Assembly: GCA_963678305.2 (NCBI GenBank)
Contig: CAXXVV010000011.1
Span: forward strand, 434,001 to 498,000
DNA: 64,000 nt
Reading direction: 5' to 3'
DNA from: G963676655 sp963678305
Lineage (GTDB): Bacteria > Verrucomicrobiota > Lentisphaeria > Victivallales > Victivallaceae
Shown here one piece after another: positions 26,632 through 33,859 of this stretch (position 1 is the stretch's first letter; each line of letters opens with the position of its first letter). Both the position numbers and the translations under genes were made by a program. The notes under the pieces are model-generated. The model was given only the letters and a program-made list of their open reading frames with translations, searched no databases and was not told the origin of the DNA.

Positions 26632-27456
26632 ATGTTAATAATACGGACAATCAAAGAACAGCAACAATATTCGACTAATGCCAGAAAGGCGGGAAAGACA
26701 ATCGGGGTGGTCCCGACGATGGGATTTCTCCATGAAGGACATTTGTCACTGGTCGATGAAGCGAAAAAACGTGCGGATATTGTTATTTTGACAATCTTCG
26801 TTAATCCGACCCAGTTCGGTCCGAACGAGGATTTGGAGCGTTATCCGCGAGATTTTGAGCATGATTGCCGGTTGTGCGAGGATCGCGGAGTCGATGCGGT
26901 TTTCGCGCCCGACGCTGCGGAGATGTATGATCCCGAAAGTTCCACCTGGGTGGTCGAGGAAAAATTGTCTGCCGGTCTTTGCGGAGCAAAACGCCCCGGC
27001 CATTTTCGCGGGGTTGCCACTGTTGTAACCAAGTTGTTCAATGCGACGCTTCCTGATGTGGCGGTCTTTGGGCAGAAAGACGCGCAGCAGGCAATGGTTC
27101 TCAAGCGGATGACCAAAGATTTGAATTTTCCGATTGAAATAGTCGTTGTGCCATTGGTGCGTGAGCCGGATGGCCTGGCTATGAGCTCGAGAAACCGGTA
27201 TCTTTCAGATGACGAAAGACAGCGAGCTTTGTCAATCTCAAAGGCGCTATTTTCCGTACATGATAATTATGGAGCAGACGCAGTCGAGCGGATTACTGCC
27301 GCTATTATCGAGGCCGGCGGCCGGATTGACTATGTTGAAGCGCTTGATGCCGATATGCTGGAGCCGGTGACGGCGCAATCTGAACGGATCATAATTGCGG
27401 TTGCCGCCTTTTTCGGCCAGACCAGACTGATAGATAATATTATTATTGAGAGGTGA
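26632..27456 (+). CDS. panC: Pantothenate synthetase
   Basis: A 274-residue enzyme joining pantoate and beta-alanine with ATP. The start is the ATG at 26632; the frame continues upstream into the terminator, which cannot be coding. Motifs: VVPTMGFLHEGHLSLV (HIGH-like), FVNPTQFGPNEDLERYPR, VFGQKDAQQAMVLKRM, and LAMSSRNRYLS (KMSKS-like). First gene of a unit with hisD and hisC: it ends 4 bases before the start of hisD. panB and panD are not nearby. Confidence 0.95.
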   Translation: MLIIRTIKEQQQYSTNARKAGKTIGVVPTMGFLHEGHLSLVDEAKKRADIVILTIFVNPTQFGPNEDLERYPRDFEHDCRLCEDRGVDAVFAPDAAEMYDPESSTWVVEEKLSAGLCGAKRPGHFRGVATVVTKLFNATLPDVAVFGQKDAQQAMVLKRMTKDLNFPIEIVVVPLVREPDGLAMSSRNRYLSDDERQRALSISKALFSVHDNYGADAVERITAAIIEAGGRIDYVEALDADMLEPVTAQSERIIIAVAAFFGQTRLIDNIIIER

Positions 27457-27460
27457 AAGC

Positions 27461-28753
27461 ATGAAAAAATTACACTATAGAGACAGTGATTTCAAGGATG
27501 ACCTGAAAGTCCTTTTCGAACGCCCGTCGTACCCGGCGGAAATTGAAGCCAGTGTTGCCGGAATTCTTGCTGGAGTTCGTGAAAAAGGCAACAAGGCGAT
27601 TAAAAAATATGCAAAAATGTTTGACGGGGCCGAACTGAAAACATCCGATTTCCTGGTGTCTGAAGATGAGGTCAGAAAAGCGTCAAGCAAAGTTGATTCC
27701 GACGCGAAACAGGCGATAAAGGATGCCTTGAACAACGTCATGGATTTTGCTAAACAGCGGATTCCGCGTCCGTGGAGTCATTCCCCGCGTCCCGGAGTTG
27801 TGGTTGGTGAGCGCTTTACCCCGATGGACCGGGTTGGAGTATATATTCCTGGCGGGTCCGCGCCGCTGGTTTCGACGGTAATTCATACTGCCGGAATTGC
27901 TAAAGCGGCTGGAGTGCCTGAAATAGTAGCAGTTACGCCGCCTGGAGAGGATGGTTCTGTTCATCCTGCCGTACTTTATGCGATGAACAAAGCCGGGGTA
28001 ACTGAGATATATCGCCTTGGAGGAGTTTACGGAATTGCGGCGCTGGCATACGGTACTAAAACGATCAAAAAAGTTAATAAGATTGTCGGTCCCGGTAACG
28101 CTTATGTGACTGCGGCGAAAAAGCTGGTTTATGGAGAAGTTGCCATTGATATGGTTGCCGGTCCGTCCGAGATTATGGTAATTGCCGACGAATCATGCAA
28201 CCCGCAGTTCATTGCCGCTGATATGTTGTCGCAGGCAGAACATGGCAGCGGACTTGAACAGGCGGTTCTGGTTACAACCGACGAGGCATTGTCCGATCAG
28301 GTTGAGAAAGCCTTGCTTGAACGAAAAAAATCATTAAGTCGCAGCGGACCAATTGACTCAGTGCTTGAAAAAGGCGTATTTTTGATTACCGTGAAAGACC
28401 TTGAACAAGCGGCCGAGGTTGCCGGTAATTATGCGCCTGAGCATCTTGAAGTGATGTGCAAGCAAGCCGGTACCGTGGCAAAAAAGGTTAAAGCCGCAGG
28501 TGCCATTTTTCTGGGGTCGTGGACCCCGGAACCGGTCGGAGATTTTTGTGCCGGACCGAGTCATGTTTTGCCCACCGCCGGCAGTGCCGCCTTTTTCAGC
28601 GGGTTGACGGTAGAGGCTTTTTTCAGAAGGATGAGTATCATTAACTATCAGAAAATGGCGTTGAGGCAGGAACTGCCAACTATCGAAAAGTTCGCTGAAC
28701 TTGAAGGACTTGACGCGCATGGCAACAGTGGCTGTGCAAGATTCGAAGACTAA
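27461..28753 (+). CDS. hisD: Histidinol dehydrogenase
   Basis: A 430-residue zinc enzyme that oxidises L-histidinol to L-histidine in two NAD-linked steps. The start at 27461 gives MKKLHYRDSDF with GAGGTGA just upstream (the site lies inside the end of panC). Motifs: VGVYIPGGSAPLVSTVIH, KIVGPGNAYVTAAKKLVYG, AGPSEIMVIADE, LSQAEHGSG, and ending GLDAHGNS. Then 137 bases to hisC. Confidence 0.96.
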   Translation: MKKLHYRDSDFKDDLKVLFERPSYPAEIEASVAGILAGVREKGNKAIKKYAKMFDGAELKTSDFLVSEDEVRKASSKVDSDAKQAIKDALNNVMDFAKQRIPRPWSHSPRPGVVVGERFTPMDRVGVYIPGGSAPLVSTVIHTAGIAKAAGVPEIVAVTPPGEDGSVHPAVLYAMNKAGVTEIYRLGGVYGIAALAYGTKTIKKVNKIVGPGNAYVTAAKKLVYGEVAIDMVAGPSEIMVIADESCNPQFIAADMLSQAEHGSGLEQAVLVTTDEALSDQVEKALLERKKSLSRSGPIDSVLEKGVFLITVKDLEQAAEVAGNYAPEHLEVMCKQAGTVAKKVKAAGAIFLGSWTPEPVGDFCAGPSHVLPTAGSAAFFSGLTVEAFFRRMSIINYQKMALRQELPTIEKFAELEGLDAHGNSGCARFED

Positions 28754-28890
28754 TCCGTACGACGGATGGCGATGTTCCGTCCGCACTTCGTGCTGCGGGA
28801 GCGGTGGCGGAAAAGAAAATGTACAATAGTAGTAATTGGTCATGAGTGGTGTTTACACCTGTATGTCGTGGCTGAAGTTAAGGGTTTAAA

Positions 28891-29958
28891 ATGAGTGATT
28901 ACAAATCATATTTTCGTCCGGCAATCGATGCGATGGCGGGGTATACCCCGGGCGAACAACCGGTTATGCAAAATCTGGTCAAACTGAATACGAACGAAAA
29001 TCCCTATCCGCCTTCTCCCAATGCAATAAAAATGATTCGGGAAGGGGATTTCGAGCGTCTCAGACTCTATCCCAACCCGACCGGCGATTCCTTGCGGGAT
29101 CGGCTGGCGGAACTGTACGACCTGAAACGGGACAATATTATTCTCGGCAACGGGTCGGACGATATTTTAACGATAATGTTTCGTTCTTTCACCGATGTCG
29201 AATGTTCGGTGGCATTTGTCGAACCGACTTATTCATTATACCCGGTCCTGGCGGATCTGCAGGAGGCCAAGTATAAAAAAATTAACCTTAACAGTGATTT
29301 TTCCCTGCCGGATGACCTTGAAGAACAGGCGGCTGAGGCCAATATGTTTATTCTGACCCGGCCGAATGCTCCGACTGGTAATAGTTTTCCGCTTGTTCGG
29401 GTCAGGCAGTTTTGTCAGGCCTTTGACGGTATTGTCCTGATTGATGAAGCCTATGCCGAATTTGCCGATGATAATTGCGTTGGTCTTATCAATGAATTTG
29501 CCAATGTCGTTGTAAGTAGAACTTTCTCAAAAAGTTGTTCCGGGGCCGGTATCAGGCTTGGGTTCGCCATGGCTAATGAAAAGATCATCGAAGGCATGAT
29601 GAAAGTCCGCGATTCATACAATGTCAGTATGATGACCCAGCTGGTCGGAAATGCTATCCTCAGTGATCTTGCTTACCTGGAAGAATGCCGGGAAAAAGTC
29701 AAGGCTACGCGTTCCAGAATGGTTTCCGGATTGGAGTCAATCGGTTTTGAAGTGGTTCCATCACAAGCCAACTTCGTATTTGCCGCTCCTCCTGACGGAG
29801 ATGGTGACGCCTGCTTTAAATATCTGCGGGAAAACGCCGTTATCGTCCGTTACTTCCCCGGTGTAGTGACTGGTAAATATATCCGTATAACGGTTGGCAA
29901 TGATGACCAGGTAGACCGGTTGCTTGAGCTGTTGGACTCCAGGTATAAAAAGGTTTGA
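28891..29958 (+). CDS. hisC: Histidinol-phosphate aminotransferase
   Basis: A 355-residue class I PLP aminotransferase: transfers the amino group of Glu to imidazole-acetol phosphate. It has LNTNENPYPPSP, GNGSDDILTIMFRSF, RPNAPTGNSF, LIDEAYAEF and RTFSKSCSGAGIRLGFA with the PLP-binding Lys. The ATG follows AAGGG. Downstream of hisD in the same direction; the other his genes are not in the window. Confidence 0.95.
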   Translation: MSDYKSYFRPAIDAMAGYTPGEQPVMQNLVKLNTNENPYPPSPNAIKMIREGDFERLRLYPNPTGDSLRDRLAELYDLKRDNIILGNGSDDILTIMFRSFTDVECSVAFVEPTYSLYPVLADLQEAKYKKINLNSDFSLPDDLEEQAAEANMFILTRPNAPTGNSFPLVRVRQFCQAFDGIVLIDEAYAEFADDNCVGLINEFANVVVSRTFSKSCSGAGIRLGFAMANEKIIEGMMKVRDSYNVSMMTQLVGNAILSDLAYLEECREKVKATRSRMVSGLESIGFEVVPSQANFVFAAPPDGDGDACFKYLRENAVIVRYFPGVVTGKYIRITVGNDDQVDRLLELLDSRYKKV

Positions 29959-29961
29959 GTC

Positions 29962-30306
29962 GTGAGTTTTTTGAACCTGATAAAAAATATATTTTCAGGT
30001 AAAAATGACGGCTGGATCAATGTGGTTCAGCCGCCTCAGGAGCCATTTCCGCTACATAATAGTTGCAAATTGAAAACGTTAGAGGAAATCGTAATCGCGT
30101 TACCGAAAGCGTTAATTGATCAGAATGAAACAATCGGTTCGGTTATATTTTGTGATGACGATGCGAAAATAAGTATGTCTCCCGATGCTGATTGCATCTA
30201 TATCCATCTTCAAGCCGGAATGGTCTTTTCTTCGGCTAAATCCACTCAAGCCATGATCATTGCCGAAGATGCCAGACCCCGGCGTCTTTCAGTTTTCCGA
30301 TCCTGA
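29962..30306 (+). CDS. Hypothetical protein (114 aa) downstream of hisC
   Basis: Starts with GTG 3 bases after the hisC stop, with AAAAAGG upstream, so it is probably cotranslated. No family recognised. The sequence is a mix of strands (for example IGSVIFCDDDAKISM) and has no signal peptide or membrane segment. Possibly a small cytoplasmic accessory protein; function unknown. Confidence 0.5.
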   Translation: MSFLNLIKNIFSGKNDGWINVVQPPQEPFPLHNSCKLKTLEEIVIALPKALIDQNETIGSVIFCDDDAKISMSPDADCIYIHLQAGMVFSSAKSTQAMIIAEDARPRRLSVFRS

Positions 30307-30365
30307 AATTACTCTGGTCTTATTGGCTTAATGCCTTGTTGATTAATTTGTTATAATGAAATAAT

Positions 30366-30382
30366 AATCAAACAGTCTGATT
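30366..30382. repeat. 17-bp imperfect palindrome, copy 1
   Basis: AATCAAACAGTCTGATT, odd-centred palindrome (AATCARAC-N-GTYTGATT). One of five intergenic copies. Confidence 0.6.
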
Positions 30383-30390
30383 ATATTAAT

Positions 30391-30407
30391 AATCAAACAG
30401 TTTGATT
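30391..30407. repeat. 17-bp palindrome, copy 2
   Basis: AATCAAACAGTTTGATT, a perfect palindrome around the central A, 25 bases after copy 1, about 155 bases before the glycosyltransferase ATG. Confidence 0.6.
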
Positions 30408-30561
30408 ATATTGATTATATGATTTATTAATTATTATATTTATTTTATTATTGAGATCAAAAAAATTTTCGATTTTGTTTTTTCAGTCCATTTGCATATA
30501 ACTTGAATCAAGTATATTGTTAGCCAGTTACTGCCTGATTGATTAATTTGCAGAGGAAATA

Positions 30562-31746
30562 ATGGAAAAACGACTTAGGATCGCGATTGTACTGAACCGT
30601 TTTTATCCGGAAGTCGGCGGAGCCGAAACTAATCTGTATTTTCAGGCGACAGAATTGGCTAAGCATCATGATGTCACGATTTTTACCCCTCTGCGCATGG
30701 ATTTGCCGCTCAAGGAAGTAATCAACGGTTTTACGGTTTGCCGTTTGAGAGATTTCAAAAATCTCAAACACGATTTCCCCAATATTGCAACAAATACTTT
30801 CATTCCCGGAGTCTTTTTCCGTATCCTGCTTGGTAAATTTGATCTGGTCCAGGGATTTCCATCAATGAATCATAATACCATGCTGGCACTTATCGCGGCA
30901 AAACTGGTTGGTATTCCTTTCATACTTTGCTCGTTTGATTTTCTCGATTATGCCGAAATCATCACTAGGCAGGGTGGAATTATCGACCCGAATCTGTTGC
31001 AAAAGCATATTCCTAAAAAACGCTTGCGTTTTTTTCTCAAGCGTCCGGAGCATATTTTTGCTATTTCCAATCGGGAAATTGAATTATATAAACGCTATAA
31101 TCCTAATGTGAGTTTTTCTCCAGTACCGATTTTGCCGGAAGAATTTGTTGCAGCCCGTAAATCGCCTCGTCCCGCTTATGGTTTGCACAAAGACGACTTC
31201 ATTTTTATGTGCCTTGGAAGGGTGTCCCGCATCAAGGGCCAGGATTTAGCGCTCAAAGCGTTTGTTAAAATTAAAGACAAGATTCCGAAAGCCAAGATGG
31301 TTCTTGTCGGTCGCAGTGATTATGATCCGGAAATGATTGACGAGATCAAGGAGCTGGCCGAGCAGGAAGATATATCTGACCGTTTTCTGATGACCGACAT
31401 GATCGAACGCGATGAAGTCATCGCCTGGCTGCAACATGCGGATGTCCATGTCATTCCGGTTCGTTTCATGAATTCCGGTGCGGTTGTTGCCGAGTCATGG
31501 GCTGGCGGTACGCCGGTCATTCAGAGTGATGCGGTCGATCCCAATCTGGTTGAAGAAGGAGTTAACGGTTATGTCTTTCCTAACATGGATGTTGATGCTT
31601 TGGCTGAAAAAATGCTTCTGGCTTACCAAAACCGGGATAAATTTCCGCAACTGGCTGCCGCCGGAAGAGAGAAGGTTTATGCTGGTTTCACCTATGAGGT
31701 ACTGATCAAAAAGTATCAGGAAGTGTATGACCGGCTGGTTCAATAA
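30562..31746 (+). CDS. Glycosyltransferase family 4
   Basis: A 394-residue GT-B glycosyltransferase, retaining type. The N-terminal half begins IAIVLNRFYPEVGGAETNLYF, the acceptor side. The C-terminal donor half has FMCLGRVSRIKGQDLALKAF, KMVLVGRSDYDPE, and the conserved GAVVAESWAGGTPVI with the E7-type Glu. Role: transfer of a nucleotide-activated sugar, probably to a lipid or polysaccharide; no export genes are nearby. Preceded by AGAGGAAATA at good spacing. Confidence 0.9.
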   Translation: MEKRLRIAIVLNRFYPEVGGAETNLYFQATELAKHHDVTIFTPLRMDLPLKEVINGFTVCRLRDFKNLKHDFPNIATNTFIPGVFFRILLGKFDLVQGFPSMNHNTMLALIAAKLVGIPFILCSFDFLDYAEIITRQGGIIDPNLLQKHIPKKRLRFFLKRPEHIFAISNREIELYKRYNPNVSFSPVPILPEEFVAARKSPRPAYGLHKDDFIFMCLGRVSRIKGQDLALKAFVKIKDKIPKAKMVLVGRSDYDPEMIDEIKELAEQEDISDRFLMTDMIERDEVIAWLQHADVHVIPVRFMNSGAVVAESWAGGTPVIQSDAVDPNLVEEGVNGYVFPNMDVDALAEKMLLAYQNRDKFPQLAAAGREKVYAGFTYEVLIKKYQEVYDRLVQ

Positions 31747-31835
31747 TTGCAGTCAGACTATCATTGCTACTGTCGTTTGATATTCTCCTTGTTGTTGGTA
31801 TATTGTTGGTGATAAGATTTTTATATATAATTATC

Positions 31836-31852
31836 ATTCAAACCGTCTGATT
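31836..31852. repeat. 17-bp palindrome, copy 3
   Basis: ATTCAAACCGTCTGATT, upstream of the LacI regulator and its promoter. Confidence 0.6.
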
Positions 31853-31959
31853 ATTAATTATTAATGTCAGATAATTCTGATATCACTGCATACAAATTAA
31901 TTCTTTCTGCTCGAAAATAATGTGAATGGAAGAAATTATAAATACTTTAGTAAAAATAG

Positions 31960-31988
31960 TTGATTTTTTTCGATTGATCCATTATATT
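31960..31988 (+). promoter_or_regulatory. Candidate sigma70 promoter of the LacI regulator and its operon
   Basis: TTGATT at 31960-31965, spacer of 17, TATATT at 31983-31988. The operator follows immediately at 31989-32006, where transcription would start. Confidence 0.7.
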
Positions 31989-32006
31989 AATGTAAACGAT
32001 TACATT
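31989..32006. promoter_or_regulatory. LacI-family operator (autoregulatory)
   Basis: AATGTAAACGATTACATT reads as a palindrome around the central CG and fits the LacI/GalR family consensus TGTAANCGNTTACA. It overlaps the start-site region and the first downstream gene encodes a LacI-family protein, so negative autoregulation is the simplest reading. Confidence 0.75.
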
Positions 32007-32034
32007 GAATGATTGCATTATATTGGAAAGATCA

Positions 32035-33093
32035 ATGTTACCATCGAAAGAAAAAGTTTCGTTGACAGAGATTGCCAGGTTGGCAGGGGTATCCAGCGCT
32101 ACGGTTTCACGGGCGATCAGTCCGCGAACTGCCAGATTGGTTAAGCCGGAGACATTGGAGAAGATCCGGAAAATTCAGGAAAAACTTAATTACCGGCACA
32201 ATGTTCTAGCCCGGAACATGCGCAAGCAAACGACTGAAACAATTACTCTGGCAGCTCCGCTTGATACATATAGCAATCCGCATCATTCTGACTTTGCTAT
32301 ATTCTCCGCCCGTAATGTAATGTTCTTTTTCAGACATATTCTTGATGAGGCCCTTAACCTTGGCTATGATGTCAAAATGACCCCTATCCCCAATCAGGAT
32401 AACCTTGACCGTATTCTGGAGCGGATCGGGTTTCCTTATTCAGACGGAGTGATCCTTTTTGGGATTCATCAATTACGCGAATTACACGAATCGTTAGTCA
32501 AGCGCAATATTCCGAATGTTATTTTCAGCAATCATTTGATTGAGGATCTCCCTGATGCTTCAATTGTTGCGACCAGTTGTGATGCCGCATACGCGGATGC
32601 CGTCAAATTTCTTTACCGGCAAGGGCATCGGAAGATAGCATTTGCGTTGCCGGGGCCGATCGACGATTCCACCTCGGATTTACTTCAGGGGCGCTTCAGG
32701 GCGTGGCGCAATGCAATGCTTGATGTTGGCTTGTATGATGAGAAAATGCTTATTGGCTTTGAAGATGAACTTGATATCAGAGCCTGGCTGAATGAGCATC
32801 ACCGCCAAATGCCTTTTACCGCCCTGTTTTGCAGCGGTGACGCGATTGCGGCCAGGTTTGCCAGAGAAGTAAAGCTTCTGGGGATGAAAACGCCTGAGGA
32901 TATTGCGATTATCGGTCATGGACAAAATCCAATCTTGATAGAAAGGGAAGGTCTGGCCACAATCGGCGGATCAAACCGTGAATATGCTCGTGCGGTAGTT
33001 AATAGACTGGTTGGTATTATTGAAAATACAGCACCGTTTAAAGGAACTCAGGTTATTCCGGTAAGTTTTATTAAAGGAATGACCTGTCAATAA
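32035..33093 (+). CDS. LacI-family transcription regulator (sugar-responsive)
   Basis: A 352-residue regulator. The start is the ATG at 32035 with GGAAAGA upstream; the frame begins earlier at a TTG inside the operator and is not used. The HTH is VSLTEIARLAGVSSATVSRAI followed by the hinge helix NVLARNMRKQ. The rest (residues ~70-350) is a periplasmic-binding-like effector domain, here with a long segment between residues 65 and 110. Module A operon: 42 bases to the pseudopilin gene, and the secreted glycosidase-like gene follows, so the ligand is likely a sugar from that substrate. Confidence 0.92.
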   Translation: MLPSKEKVSLTEIARLAGVSSATVSRAISPRTARLVKPETLEKIRKIQEKLNYRHNVLARNMRKQTTETITLAAPLDTYSNPHHSDFAIFSARNVMFFFRHILDEALNLGYDVKMTPIPNQDNLDRILERIGFPYSDGVILFGIHQLRELHESLVKRNIPNVIFSNHLIEDLPDASIVATSCDAAYADAVKFLYRQGHRKIAFALPGPIDDSTSDLLQGRFRAWRNAMLDVGLYDEKMLIGFEDELDIRAWLNEHHRQMPFTALFCSGDAIAARFAREVKLLGMKTPEDIAIIGHGQNPILIEREGLATIGGSNREYARAVVNRLVGIIENTAPFKGTQVIPVSFIKGMTCQ

Positions 33094-33135
33094 ATACCTG
33101 ATTGCGATATTAACGCTTAATTTAAGGAGGCAGTT

Positions 33136-33831
33136 ATGATTACGAACAGGAAAAAGTTCACGTTAATTGAATTACTGGTGGTGATAGCGATCATCGCGAT
33201 TCTTGCTTCTATGCTGTTGCCGGCATTGAATAATGCCCGACTGAAGGCAAAAAGTATCAGTTGCGCCAATAACCTTAAGCAACTGGGGACCGGCCTTGCG
33301 TTGTATGCTGATGACCTCGATGGCAAATTGCCAGGATGCTATCTGTCAGACCAGCAGGGGAATAACTGGAATTGGGGATGGGGGCTATTCAATGGAAAAT
33401 ACATTCCCGCGGTCAAAGTTTTTATATGTCCTGAGACTTTTCGCTTCCGCTATATGAACAATATCATTATTAACCTAGGAAAGGGCTATTTTGATGAAAT
33501 TGCTTATGGCTTGAATGAGAATATCGGTACTTATGGAATCAGGGTTGCCGATGACCAGAATATCTTTTTGCCGATGGTTAAACTTGAGCATCCGGTAACT
33601 ACTTTGATTGTTGCCGACAGCCGAAGATTCAATGAAGATATTCCCTGGGGAATATATCGTCTGATGACTCCCCGTGACGACCCGGCCTGGGGGATTGATG
33701 ACCGTCACAGTGACCGGGCTAATATCTTGTGGGGCGATTTCCATGTGAGCAACATTAAATATGCAAAATTGACTCTTCAAGGCGCAAGTGACAAAACATA
33801 TTTCAATATTAAAAAAGATGCGGCATATTAA
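33136..33831 (+). CDS. Type II/IV pseudopilin-like protein (module A)
   Basis: A 231-residue protein with a pilin-type N-terminal helix: residues 8 to 27 read FTLIELLVVIAIIAILASML, including the Glu at position +5. The residue before Phe is Lys where pilins usually have Gly. The rest carries CANNLKQLG, LYADDLDGKLPG, and the H-x-x-x-x-N-ILWGDFH block typical of this family (H-X9-DG type). Likely processed by prepilin peptidase and assembled on the cell surface; a substrate-binding role is inferred from its neighbours only. The ribosome site AAGGAGG is strong. It follows LacI by 42 bases and precedes the secreted glycosidase-like gene by 28 bases. Confidence 0.85.
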   Translation: MITNRKKFTLIELLVVIAIIAILASMLLPALNNARLKAKSISCANNLKQLGTGLALYADDLDGKLPGCYLSDQQGNNWNWGWGLFNGKYIPAVKVFICPETFRFRYMNNIIINLGKGYFDEIAYGLNENIGTYGIRVADDQNIFLPMVKLEHPVTTLIVADSRRFNEDIPWGIYRLMTPRDDPAWGIDDRHSDRANILWGDFHVSNIKYAKLTLQGASDKTYFNIKKDAAY

Positions 33832-33859
33832 CGTCGTAAAAGATTAAAAGGGAAAGTAA

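Larger units (their letters stand above)
30307..30561. other. Non-coding interval 30307-30561 with two tandem palindromes
   Basis: A/T-rich intergenic stretch. It holds two copies of the 17-base palindrome described below, 25 bases apart, and the AGAGGAAATA ribosome site of the next gene. I see no gene. Confidence 0.6.

Noticed and set aside
32005..32035. TTG start extending the LacI protein by 10 residues
   Set aside because: It lies inside the operator and the ATG at 32035 has a good ribosome site.
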